In this document: piece after piece, positions 34,632 through 46,347 of the stretch | Numbering within the stretch: the first letter of the stretch is position 1 | How the letters are laid out: each line of letters begins with the position of its first letter | NCBI RefSeq assembly: GCF_000204055.1 | Contig: NW_006768766.1 | Span: forward strand, 169,052 to 233,051 | Direction of reading: 5' to 3' | DNA from: Melampsora larici-populina 98AG31 | Taxonomy: Eukaryota > Basidiomycota > Pucciniomycetes > Pucciniales > Melampsoraceae | Length of the DNA stretch: 64,000 bases | The notes under the pieces: model-generated | What the model saw: only the letters and a program-made list of their open reading frames with translations | Databases searched by the model: none | What the model was told of the DNA's origin: nothing | Program-made: the position numbers and the translations under genes

Positions 34632-34829
34632 GCCAACAAAGATGCCTCGGATTGAAAAATCCGAGGTATCATCGGACTCAAATCCTCGGACAGAATCTTT
34701 CCGAGGTTTTGATCCGAGGTATTATTTTGCGTCAAAAAATACCTCGGATCAAATCCTCGGACGAGACCTGTCCGAGGGTTTCCATCCGATGATGCCTCGG
34801 ATTTTTCAATCCGAGGCATCTATGTTGGC
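34632..34829. repeat. 198-bp fold-back element built from CCTCGGA/TCCGAGG
   Basis: The left arm starts GCCAACAAAGATGCCTCGGA and the right arm is its inverse (ending GCATCTATGTTGGC). The two halves are near-perfect inverted copies over about 90 bases each, meeting around 34,733 (ATTTTGCG). The word CCTCGGA or its complement occurs about eleven times, so each arm also folds on itself. No target duplication was evident. It is probably a fold-back MITE. Confidence 0.85.
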
Positions 34830-37827
34830 GGTGCCAACACTTGCTGCAAAGACTGCAGTAGATACCAGACATGCACAACCAATTTAAACAGTTGGTAATT
34901 GTAACTTGGGGTCAGACTCAGTGGGAATCCAAGCCCACAGAGAAGAGGGAGTTTCCCTCATCCCCAAGGCCACAGAGATGAGAGAAGCTTCCCTCATCAC
35001 CATGGCGCTGGATCCAATTGTGCACCACACATCAGCAGATCAGAAACATGAACATAATGAATTGACTGGCACAAAGTTAAACCACACAAAAAAATACATA
35101 CATGATACACTACTGCATGTGAGAGGACAGCAACTATTTGGCTGACCCTTCACTGAAAGATGAAGTGCAGACAAAAATAAATTCTTCTCTTGGAACACTC
35201 AAGTGACAACTGCAACAGTTAGTTGACCTCTAATAAGACACTTTGGTGCCAGTGGGATGGCTGAGCTGTCCTTCTTGGATCTAGCTTGGAGATCTGGTTG
35301 ATACAGCTCTGGAGCCTGCAGTACTTTACACTCTGAGAAATTAGAGGTGCCACAGGGGTACTTTATACTCTGTAGTAGAGGGACCAAGTTGTAAATTCCA
35401 AGCTTGTTCTTGTAGCTACTTCTCCCACTAGCTAAGAACACTAGTGGGTTCTGCAAGCACCTGAGCAATAAAGGAAGTAAGACAATCAAACTACAACAGT
35501 ATCACTTTACTCTATTCTTGGTGAAAAATCAAGTAGGCTGTGAAGCTGAGTTGTGTAATGATATCAAATGGGTTCCTCTTCCAAAGTGGGAAGAGGAGGG
35601 GTTTATATACTCTAAGACCTAGGTGTCAACTTGTGGTTGGCAATTAGGTTTGCTTCTCTTTGGGTTAGGTTTCACCTTTACTATTTAAGTTATTGTTAAG
35701 TGACCATTGATGCTGAGCCATGAGGTGTAAATTGAATCTTCATAGTTTTAAACAAGTTACACATATTTACATATGTATTACATATATTTACATGTGTGTT
35801 TTTTAGTCCTTGGTCCTGTACATAGGGCTCAGGGCTGGCATTGTACATGTATAAACAAGTGTGAGGGTAGGAAAATTAAGTAAAGAGAAAGGAGTGTGAG
35901 CATAGATGGGCCATTGTGTTGCAAAAAGTGTGCAACACACGGCAGCACAACATGTTGCTTAGGCAGAAATGCAACACAACACAGCTGTTTGGTCCGCTGT
36001 CAGTTGTGTTGCTCTATAGAGCCAAATGTTTTTTCATGTTGTGTTGCATTGCAGAGCAACACAACAACTAAAGAAACCCTGGCAACAGGTTATTAGGTGG
36101 GCCCTGGGTAAAGCAGTGGTATGTTCCAAGGCCTTTGGGGGTAGAATATGTAGAAAAAAACCCAATATGTAACATCCTTTGTCATTACAGCTGTTTCAAC
36201 AAAGATTGATCTTTTTTGAAAATCTCGTCACAGTGGAAAACCTGGGTTTTGTCTCTCTGCTAATCTGGAGAATACAGAAAAAATAAACCCTATAAACAAG
36301 ACTTTTGTCTGGTTTTGTTCACTGCGGCAAAAACTTTCTTGAAAAAAAGTGGTCAACCTTTCTTGAAATGGCTGTACATGAATATTTTTTTGTGACTTCA
36401 TAGGTAGGTAATAAAAATACATGGCTTGATTTGTTTCTTAAACCATTGTGGGAGATTGTACAGCCCTGGGTCACACTGCTCCTGTCTACATAGATAGAAA
36501 TGTATTTTGTTGTGTTGCAAGCAATGCAACACAGCCACCCATTGCTGGTGTAAGAAACTCAGGGGGAAATCTCAGATTTTGTGCCTGGAGGGCTTGGATG
36601 TATGACCTACCCATTATCAGTTATCACAGGACCAGATTTTGATTTTCCCATTCTTAATGACTTAACCAAATGAACACACAAATTCAGTGATGAAATGAAA
36701 TGAGAAATTATTAAGAAGTAACACTGAATTCTACAAGATTTAGGCAACTGATTTTTCCAAATATTTACAATTGTGTTAGCCCAAGCAAAAGGTATGACTC
36801 CAATTAGAACACCACCTTTACATTTAGATCATACTATAGATAGTGGGTTGTGTCAAGACTGTGTGGTAACCATAAGTTTTGGCCCAAAATCTATGGTTGG
36901 CAACAAATCTAGGTTTGTTCAAAATTGAATTCTATTCCAAAAGACTTCTTTACACTCTTATTCTGAAAATGATTTCTCAGCCCAATTGAAGACAGTTTTT
37001 TTATAATTTCACTAAGTACATAAATCTTGATTCTTCACTGGCTTTTACAGACTCGCGGTGTCAGAGGTGTGGAGCTACTGATTTGGGGTTACTTACCACT
37101 GTCTTGACACGAGCAACCATGCACCCAAATGTTTTCTAGCATATGCTACAAAAAAATGTTGCAGCAGCTTCAGCCAATACTTTTTCTCTTAAATCACATG
37201 CATCATCTCCTTTTCTCACATTTAAATTTGAATCCACTTCGTTTGTTCCATCTAGGGTGATATCTAGAGATGGAGATTGATCTGTTTGGCAAAGTGCCTG
37301 TGGTGCGCTACAAGATAAACTACAGAATATGCGAAAGTCAGTTTTCTGCTTGGCCAAATGGTTGTGACTGAGAGAGAAAGAATTGAAGTTGGTCGTGATC
37401 CGCATTGCCCCTTCACTCGACGTCACCAGAAAATCGCATCCTCGAACCGCGCGAGTGCGAATTGTATCGCCTGCTTTCGAACAGTTAAGCTGGAGATTCT
37501 TTTTTAGATTCCGTGGGCGGTTTTAAGCACAAGAAGTCCACAAAGATAATGCGCCGTGACCCGCCCGCCTCCGCCCGCGCAAAGCTCGACCAAATGATCG
37601 CATGGAGCCTGAGCTTCCCGGATCCAAAGGACTGGCCTCGGGAGCAAAGGTCTGTTTCCCATTTCATGAGCTCTCTTGACGTTCCAAGAAGACATTTCAT
37701 AAATCCGTAAAAAATCATTACATACCCGGCTTTCTCAGGAGAATAAGAGTAGGCGCTCGCTGATTTGGAAAGCGTTGGTGAAGTGTTTTAAGTCCAGAGT
37801 GCAGGGCTTTCGCTAGCTTAACATAAG
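34830..37827. other. Intergenic stretch with repeat-like pieces, no confident gene
   Basis: 35,190-35,880 has LTR-like features (TATA-like TTTATATACTC near 35,602), but no partner repeat was found. 35,890-36,110 and 36,490-36,545 are dense in GCAACACA/TGTGTTGC. 37,513-37,710 on the plus strand is open (KHKKSTKIMRRDPPAS) without a recognised product. 37,136-37,426 on the minus strand is another unrecognised open stretch. Confidence 0.35.
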
Positions 37828-38360
37828 GCCCCTAACCCCCGCAGAGACGTCAAGCCTGCGGAGGGGGGCTTACGACTTATCGGCAAATTTGGCCTGATAC
37901 CAAATTCGGTTTGGCTGGGACTATCTCCAGCCGTCTTTTACACCACCTTCCCTTCAACAAACCCCTCAGACAGCTCTAGTAAGATGTCTGGATATTATTT
38001 TTCTCCATCTTTTGGTGTACTCAGATTCTGCATATTCTTCATAACGGCTCAAGGAGGTCAATGTCTAAAAAATAAAAAAATAAAATATAACATATCATTC
38101 TGCTGCGACTACAGACACATTTACATATGCAAATGTATTTAGTTTTTTCGAGAGTTAAGTCCATCTCTCTCATTACCAAATTGATCTACGTGGGTGTAAC
38201 GTCATAAAGTACCACATCCAAGGGTATCGCTCAATTCCAAATATATCTATATCTGTAAGTCCTCACTTTCACTTGTTTCGATCCGTCTCTATTTTCAAAG
38301 CTGATTGCTTTTGTTTGCGAAGTCAGTCTCGGGCCTCATCAGCTACATTGGGGCTTAAAT

Positions 38361-41300
38361 ATGGACAGCGATACTGAGCCAGAGTTCGATCCGAGCCTTC
38401 TTGAGCTTGATGCTTCACTCTTGCAAGCTTCAACACCTCAAAAGCGCGTGCCACTTGTTGAACGAGTTTGTGAATATTTGGCGCAGCAAAACTCCGACAC
38501 AAAATCGTTCCTTCTCGCTTACCTACACTCAACAAATGAAAAAATCATCAGACGCAAGAAACAGTGGGCCTTGGTCGCAAAAGGATGGAAATCTACCGAA
38601 GCAGTATTGGATGCCATCGCCGAGCTGGTGAATCAGAAGCCAGAATGTCGGCCTAAATGGAATGATTGGGTTCTTAAAAAGGTATTTTTCATGACTTTTG
38701 TCCACATTAGGCCTGTTATCAAACAGATAACTGATCCGTACTTGATTCACAGGCCAAGCTTATTGTAGCACAGCAGTCTCCACCCCAAGGTAGCCAATAC
38801 ATCAATATAAATATGTTAGATACTAGTTTTTTTGATCACAAACAGGACGTGAAAAGGGAAGCAGATATTGTTCAAAGCATGGATTTTCTTCATCAATTGA
38901 TTACTTCTAAGCTCCAACATGGTCATCAAGCCTGGAAGTCTGAGCGGAAACGACGTACTGAACATGAGGCAGCTGCAGATCTTGATTCTGATGGCTCGGA
39001 TTCTGAGTTTGATTCTGGTTTGGAGTCGGATTCTCCGGAGCAATCCGAATTTGGCAAGGCAAAGGAATCGTCTTCAGCTTATGTCTACAGAAGATCTAAA
39101 GATGCGGTTGAAAATGCAAATACTCGAATGAAAGCGGTAAGTGCCATTCTATGTCTAGACTTATTGGGATACGCACCATACCGAACTGTTCTATTATGTC
39201 ATATAATGTTAGATTGCTTTAACAACCATTCAGATGATATCTTACGGATGCAACCGTCGAAGCAATGGACTTCAGGTTCAAAACACAATCACTTTGCTTG
39301 CATGTGGTGTATCTGAGCGAGTCAACCACTATCTGTACCAAATCGGCCTCAGTTCATGTCGAAAATCAGCGCTACGTGGTCTACTAGCATTAGCAAAGCA
39401 AAAGTCACTCACGATTAAAGCAAAGATAAAAGCAGCGGCGACTTTTGGATTCATTATATGTATTGATAATATCGATATGATGGAACGAGTTCACAGTCGA
39501 CGAATTGATACGACCAGTAAAACATATCACGGCACTTGGGGCTATATTCACTTTCTCAATCCCAATCTTATATCTGGTCTCGATATCCTTCATTGTACTG
39601 TTCCTGCTTTCCAACAATACCTGAAAGACGACATCGAGAAGATGGTCAAGCCTGCAGAACTCCTTCCAAAAAAACCCGAGCAAAATCGATGGGTCTTGAC
39701 ATTGAAGAATCAAGCAGCTCGAGTGCTTCTCCGCTACACAAAAAAAAAAGATGACTTCAAATCTCTTCCCGTATTAAATCTACCACCCATTGATCAGATC
39801 AAGGCCGAGAAACCTGACATCAACATGCTTAAGCTCATGGACTCTTCTGATAATGGTTCCGATGGAATTGCATCACTGTACGACGAATTGATCAAGCAGA
39901 CTGGCCTACCACCCGAGGACTTTGCAAACAGATTGCAAATGGTTGAAGGAGACCTCGGTACTTGTCTAAATTTCTCTGGCCTTGAAAGTCAACGTGTGCC
40001 TTCGAAGTCTATGGATGAAAGTCTTGGTCACTTGCTTATGGTTCCAGGCGCAGGTCATACCTTGTGGAATATTTCACAAGCTATCTTGTTGCATCATTGG
40101 GGTAATCCAGATGATAAGACCGATCTAGGTGCATGGCGAACCGTAGTAGAGCTTGGTGGAAAGAAAGAGAGACCAACTGCGAAAAAAGATTTTACTTCAA
40201 TGATTTGAACGATTGAACAGGCTCATGAAGCAACTTTAACTGCTTGTATATTGTAAGTCATAACTTTAGATTTGGATATACACAAGTTTACTAATGAATA
40301 GTCTGTTTGTTTATATCAAGTTCGGTTTTGGGTCTTCCTGCAGGAACGGTCCAAGAATCCATTGAAATGTCTGTTGATGATTTTGAAAAAACCGTAGAAA
40401 ATGTCTTTATCAATTTCTTATCCGGCCAAGCTCTCCGTAAGGCTCGTCGGCAAAGGGACGTTGTAGTATTTAAAGCTCAACAAGAGCTTTACAACACCTA
40501 AGAAGGGATAATCTACTACGTGTAATATAGTAGAAGTTGCCTAAAGACTGCCTTCTTCAAAGAAACCAGCACAAGGGCACTTGCTGACCACTTTGTGATA
40601 ACAGAGAAAAGGATAAAAGGCACCAGAGAAATAAAGCAATACTGTTGTTAAGTATTATTCCCAGATTTTAAGCGCAAAAAAGTCACACGCTATGTTTATT
40701 ACTAGCAATACTGTTGTAAGTATTATTCCCAATTAGACTTGTAGTCTTTAACACACGTAAATAAATTTCTCCTTGCTTTTGAAGGGGCGGATTTAAGTGA
40801 TCTTAGTACAAATATAGTAAATAAATGATGATTTATAACACTACAACAAAGGTATAAGATGCAGAAAAGGGCGCTACAATCCCAAAATCATCAAGGAGTA
40901 CTTATATCCACATGTAACAATCTTTACAACAGTCAACAGCCTCAAAAACCAATCAAATCCGCCTAAATAACCCTAAAAACCATGTAATGACGCAATGTAA
41001 TGATCTTGTTACTAATGTATGATGTAATTTTCACAGCCAAAAGTGATCAATGACGCAATGATGTAATGTACAGCACTTCTTAAGATGAATACAGGTGATT
41101 TTTTCCTTGTAAACTAGCTGAAACCCAATTTTTGAGATTACGAATTTTTTCAGATGTGCTCCAATTTTTGATTACTAAAGTGCATCTTGTAGCCCACGTG
41201 TTACTGATCATTTCTGACACCTATAAGACCTACTTCTGATGAGTGATGAGTAAGATATTGAGTTGTGAAGTTAAGGTTTTTGGTGTTACATGTGTCTTGT

Positions 41301-42964
41301 GACTGTAAATTCGAGATTCACACCAATTTCTTATTTCCCTTATAACCTTTTACATACACCTCCGTTACTAATGATTCAAATGTTGTACATTATGTAATCC
41401 ACTCTTCAGCGTTGAATGAGCCATCTACCACCTTATTCTGACGTCATTTGACATATGTAATTAGCTGAAAACCTCCATTTTCGACGATTTTCACCTATTT
41501 TCTTCACTTTTCACAGCTGCTACTCCCTTTTCCTTGCTCATGTAATATGAAATCATCTTCTATAACCTTAAAAATCCCGGAAAATCCTCTTGGCAACCTT
41601 AAATTCCATCACTACCACCATTACATATGTAAACTACACGCCTAACCCTTGTTTACCAACTTCGAAAAAGTACCTTTCTGCTAATAACCTCTGTTTCCCC
41701 TTATCAACCTTGAATATTAAAATTGTTCCTGTATAATAAACTGTTGTTCTTTCATATTCTAACCTTATAAAACCCATAACTTAATTATAAATAAGCTAAA
41801 AACCATTTTCCAACTTTTACACCTATATTTTCGAATTTTTCTTATCTTTTCTTTTTCTGTCTTTTTGTAATAACTTTGTAAGTAAACTATGTTGATCTTA
41901 ATAATAATTTTGAAATAAGATGACATAATAATGAGCTAATAAGTATACATAAGCCTCTAAGAGCTTCAATTGATCTGAAAACCTGAATTTCGAATTCTCT
42001 GCTATATTGAAGTTTGCTAATAAACTGGTAAAGTAAAGATGATTAATTTTTTTGCTTAATATCATAAATAGATCACCACAACGTCAAAAAGGTTCACTTG
42101 TTACTCCGCATCCGAGACTTTGCAACAGTCATTGAAGCAAATCAAGCAATGTCTGACGGTGATATAGGTCGGCTACTCCTCATGTGGAAGATGTGGAGTG
42201 TCATGGCTCAGGGTCTCAGCGGCCTGACCCACTACTCCAGGTATCTTCCTCGTCTCATTCGACTCCTCACTAAATTTCTCCCAAAGTCCCTTGCACACGT
42301 CATTCTACACTCTCTGTTGATCTCTCCAACGGGCCAACCGGGTCATTTTGTGGCAAAAGACTTCTACCTCGAGGTCAAAAATTATTGGCTGAAGTACTTT
42401 TACAACCATGCAGTACATATTTTCTTTTTTAAACCATGCTTGTCAATTAAGGAGAATCTGACAAGTCTAAATTTTCCTTGCCTAGGGTCCCGGAACTGAC
42501 ATCAAGCGATTGAAGGAGACATTTTTGCTCACAGTTGGACTCGTAAATCTTTAGTACTTTCTCTGGTTTATGTATTCAGCTGATAATAATTGATTTGCTA
42601 GCTTTCGGACTTGGTAAACAAAATGAAAGGACGAGCTGGGCTAAATGACATTAGACAGTCACATAAGAATCAATCAACGCCAGCGTCGATGACGCGCTTC
42701 TTGAATATGGCTCAAGTCGAAGGGATATTAGAGTCAATACCTAATTCTGATCATCCAGGTGTCCCAATTCCTGACATCAATCGCCTAGGTATCCAAAAGC
42801 TTCAAGAAGACTTTGTTAAGAAGAGGTTTGAACGTTTTCATTGGCCGCTCTCTTCAAACTACAATCAAGAAAATTGTGAGGAAGGAGACGATGAGGGACC
42901 TGATCAACGCGATGGATTTGGCGACCTCGATGAGGAGTTTGTCAGGTGGATCAATGAGGAATAG
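38361..42964 (+). pseudogene. DUF6589-type transposon protein, interrupted
   Basis: Approximate exons: 38361-38681, 38753 to about 38768/38789, 38846-39136, 39234-40252, 40321-40501, then after a 1.57-kb interruption 42072-42412, 42486-42542 and 42602-42964. The acidic N-terminus starts MDSDTEPEFDPSLLELDASL. The core shows IDNIDMMERVHSRRI then YHGTWGYIHFLNP, VEGDLGTCLNFSGL and MVPGAGHTLWNISQAILLHH. After the gap come SDGDIGRLLLMWKMWSVMAQ and GPGTDIKRLKE. This is the order I know from DUF6589 proteins of basidiomycetes, whose D/E/H-rich core is a transposase candidate. Decay: TGA at 40206-40208 and loss of frame at 40,499 where the inserted or expanded stretch begins. Its stop is four bases from the helicase stop. 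Confidence 0.7.
40502..42071. other. 1.57-kb AT-rich interruption inside the DUF6589 gene
   Basis: No coding signal. It separates two parts of one protein domain. An AG acceptor is present at the right edge (AATAG at 42,071), but on the left the frame meets TAA before any GT donor. It is therefore either an insertion or a damaged, enlarged intron. A near-identical 28-base word (CAATACTGTTG..TAAGTATT) occurs twice, at about 40,636 and 40,704, 68 bases apart. Confidence 0.45.
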
Positions 42965-42968
42965 GGAC

Positions 42969-45589
42969 TTACTTCTCTTGGTAAGCTCGTTCTTTTGCAT
43001 CCAGCTTGTTTGATGGCACATGGTCGAACTTCATCCAATTTATACAACGCTGATTGTATTCTCTGCGATGGGTTGCAGCCTCCTTATCAGCCTTGACCTG
43101 CTCTGATGTCCGTCTTTGTTTCTTTTGGAGAGGAAAACTTGCAATGACTTTTGGAATGATGTTAATTGTGTTTTTCTCTTTCAGGGTTTTATCTTCATCT
43201 TGTTTCTTTTTTTCTCGAATGATTTCCCTCTTTCTCAAGAATTCTATTCCTGTATCTCGAGTCCGCCATTCGTTGATGTAATCAAACACAACATCCACAC
43301 CACCCTCAATGATATCGCCTCCCATAGCGTCCTCAATGTCTTCGGAACATTTCACATCTTCAATGATTTCTACAATCTTGGTTGCTCGTTCCAGTCCAAA
43401 GTAGTCTTCGCTTTCACAATAACCATCGTCCCCAAACAATTCATTGCAATGTAGCTCAAACATGAATACCAACTCATCCGCAAGCTCCTCTAAAGCTGGG
43501 TCTAAAGGCCCACACCGCTTCCTCCAGCCTTTCTTATTGCTAATACCTTGACCATTTCCAACACCAGCCTGCTCACTCTCGTCTTTGTTCGGTTTGAAAA
43601 AGCCTTCAACTTCCGAGACGTTAGTCATCGCATCCATATAATTCAACTTGGTCAATTTAGGTAGGTTGTGAACCAACATCGCAGCAGCTTCTGGATTACA
43701 GTTCGAGCACTCGCATTTGGGAAATCCTTCAGCTTTTTCTCGAGCCTCTTCAGCAATAACACGGGGATCATCTTTTTGACATGGTATCACACCAATCCTG
43801 GTGTGATTAACAAACAAAGTCATGTGAGTATATTAGCTTTGCAAAGCATATCGGTCAAAGAGACAAAACTATTTACATATTTGCCAGTGATAGTGTCACT
43901 CGCAGGCATATCGGGGTGAAAGTGAAGGTATTCATCAGTTCGTCTTCAGTCATCTCTTTGGTATTATTTGCATCATCTACGTTCTTCGCGCCTTTCTTTC
44001 GAGTCTTCTCAACAAAGTGAAGCGCCAGTCCAGGTTTGTCCCCTCGTCCACATCTACCAAATAGCTGAGCCAGTTCAGGCAGTCCAGTTTGTCCTATCAC
44101 TATGACCTCCATTACCGTTGGCCAATCTTGACCTAGACCGAGTGCGTTTGTACATGAAATGATCGGGAACTCATCATTTGTATAACCTTCAATTGTTCAA
44201 AGCTTCTCTTTCCGGCCGGTACAAGAATGATACCTCCTGATCAGCTTACTATCCGGATCACGCTCCCCACCCGGTGTTCCTCGAGCCTCGTTTACAATTT
44301 TCATCACCTCAAATGTGGTGTTCCGCGAATTGGAGTAGATTAACGACTTGAGCAAATCTTGGTCAGATATTACTTCCTTTTTAGCATAGATTGTAAGAAG
44401 ATCTTTAGGCGTTCGAATGCCTCGTTTCATCGGAATCCGAATGATCCTGATGTTTGAGCGACTCAATTCGCCCCGTACAATCGTGATGTCGCACTTACGG
44501 ATGCTTAAGTTATTTAGGATTGCTGAAAATGGACCAGGCGCACACGTCGCTGACATCAAAAGCAGAGGAATTTTATTTGTTGCTAGCAGCCGAAGACAAA
44601 GATCACCATAAGATGGGCGAAATTGACCGCCGTCTTGTTGACGCATGAAAGCATTGCAATGTTTTGCTCGCCCGCTTTGTACCATGCCCCACCAATAAAT
44701 CATGTGGGCTTCATCGATTACCTTCAGTACCAGACGGTCTTGAAACCACTCGTTGAAATATACACGCTCAAAAGCTCTGCTGTTCAAAAAGATCTCTGGG
44801 CTCTTAGAAAAGCAAAAAGTCACATGTTTGCATCAGATCCTATCCTATGTATTAATATGTCCATTCGGAAAAATCCCTCACCGTGTATATTACGCTGTAT
44901 ACTCCTGCCATGATATCCTTTTCAACTTCCTCTGTAAAAGATTCTTTTGTGAGATTGACAGACTTGATCTTCCATACGTTCTTCTCGGTAACCTACATCA
45001 TCCAATGAATCTAATCAGTCAAGCACAGGAACATCGATGACGATGGTTAATTCACCTGGTTATCACCCAGAGCGTCTAGGGGATTGATCACAATGTACAT
45101 CGCTTTCAAATTTTTTGGAAATAAAGCCAAGAACATTTCGCCAATTCGAGTCTTCCCGTAACCAGTCCCCGCCAATACAAATGTATCACGACCTCTGACC
45201 AATGACACCACAGATTTGACTTGTAATGATTTAGCTTGACAATTGTATGTCTTCATATGATTGTCTTCGATCAACTTTATCAATTCCGCATCAGTGAGAG
45301 CCAGGATATGCTTTGGAAGCACTGCTTTTGCTTTAGATTCTTTAGCAACCGCTGTTGGAGGTGCAGGTCCAATGTATTCGTTGGGTCGTCTGTTATTCAA
45401 TGGCATCGTCTTTGACCCTAGGTCACTCGCTTTTGAGCTCCGAAGTGACATTTTCCTTAGAGTGTCGCCCATGATAGGCTTGGCGGTGGAACGGGATCGA
45501 TAAATTGACGATAAATTGAGGAAATACGACACCGAGTTTGTCAAGTTTGTCTCGCTCTCGTTCTTTCTGCTCATCATGATTTGTCTCAT
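42969..45589 (-). pseudogene. RecQ-like SF2 DNA helicase of the transposon, one in-frame TGA
   Basis: Minus-strand exons: 45589-45056, 44992-44882, 44802-43877 and 43797-42969, all phase-compatible. Motifs in order: Walker A GRDTFVLAGTGYGKTRIGEM; motif Ia-like YIVINPLDALGDNQ; motif II VLKVIDEAHMI; motif III LLMSATC; motif V-like CTNALGLGQDW; motif VI QLFGRCGRGDKPG. The C-terminal exon has a Cys cluster (PKCECSNCNPEAA) and a long charged tail. An in-frame TGA at 44199-44197 (GRKEKL*TIEGY) breaks the second RecA lobe. The start is placed at the first ATG of the open frame (MRQIMMSRKNE); MGDTLRKM downstream is an alternative. It is the convergent partner of the DUF6589 gene within the same inverted repeats. 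Confidence 0.75.
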
Positions 45590-45680
45590 GTCCCATTTGA
45601 GATAAATCTCTCTCTCGTTTCTCTTTCTCTCTCGTTCCTCTCTGTCCTGCTCTCTCTCTCTCTTTCTCTCTGTTGTCCAA
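45550..45680. repeat. CT-rich microsatellite at the helicase 5' end
   Basis: Repeated CTCTCT/TTTCTCTC runs on the plus strand. On the helicase strand this is a GAGAGA tract just upstream of the first ATG, possibly a promoter or leader element. Confidence 0.7.
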
Positions 45681-45958
45681 AACCTTTTGGACACAAATTT
45701 CTCTGAGAAGGCAACCGCAGTCGTGTGAAGCAAGACCTCAAGAGTTACACTTCTTCAATGAACCCTCAAGACACAATATCATTTTGAAGTCCTTTCGGTT
45801 TTGAGGGAGCATGTGTACAGGATGCATTAGAAACATCTGGTCTATTCAGATTCTTGAGATGGTTGATACAGGGATGGGTATTGTCGGATTCAACCAAACA
45901 TAGCTTGAAACCGCAAATTTCGATTTGGTATCAGGCCAGAGATTCCGATAAGTCGTAA

Positions 45959-46347
45959 GAGCATCCACAACGGTCCACCTACTTTGCGGGCCCCCAGCGA
46001 TGTAGGGGGTCAAAACGCAAAAAAACACTCCAACGGAGCTCGCACAATCGGGGGTGAGACGTCGGGGGCCTCCAGATTTCCATCCGGACCCCCCACATCT
46101 GCGAGGTCTATAGGGGCTCCCAATATCACGTGCCACTGCTTCCACGTGACCGATATAGTCATGTCTCAAACCGCACTCGAAACAAGATGATATGGTACAA
46201 GCATACCATATCACTCAATCGAGTTCTGGCCCCTGACTTCAAGTGCACCGCTGTGGACACCTGTTTTTTTGACCCCCTACATCCACAAAATCAGGATCGG
46301 GGGTCTGTTCCAGGGCTCGCAAAGTAGGTGGACCGTTGTGGATGCTC
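45959..46347. mobile_element. 389-bp MITE, PIF/Harbinger-like, inside the right repeat of the DUF6589 element
   Basis: A perfect 30-bp terminal inverted repeat (GAGCATCCACAACGGTCCAC..., 45,959-45,988 and 46,318-46,347) is flanked by TAA at 45,956-45,958 and 46,348-46,350. The 3-bp TAA duplication and GAGCATC start are typical of PIF/Harbinger MITEs. There is no coding potential. The interior contains GACGTCGGGGGCC, also found in the terminal repeats of the 2040-6447 element. It interrupts the right inverted repeat of the 8.6-kb element, so it arrived later. Confidence 0.9.

Noticed and set aside
37441..37456. Extension of the 8.6-kb element's left repeat to CCTCGAACCGCGCG at 37,441
   Set aside because: A 14-base match to the right repeat exists, but the order and distance do not fit the rest of the inverted repeat, so the border was kept at 37,828.
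37513..37710. Ribosomal-protein-like fragment (KHKKSTKIMRRDPPAS)
   Set aside because: Basic composition suggested a mitochondrial ribosomal protein, but no family match, start codon or neighbouring exon could be supported.
43054..43454. Plus-strand open frames at the helicase 3' end
   Set aside because: Antisense of the charged C-terminal exon (Lys/Glu-rich coding reads as Phe/Leu-rich on the other strand).
44417..45040. Plus-strand proteins opposite the helicase
   Set aside because: They are antisense shadows of the helicase exons; the minus strand carries all the SF2 motifs in order.
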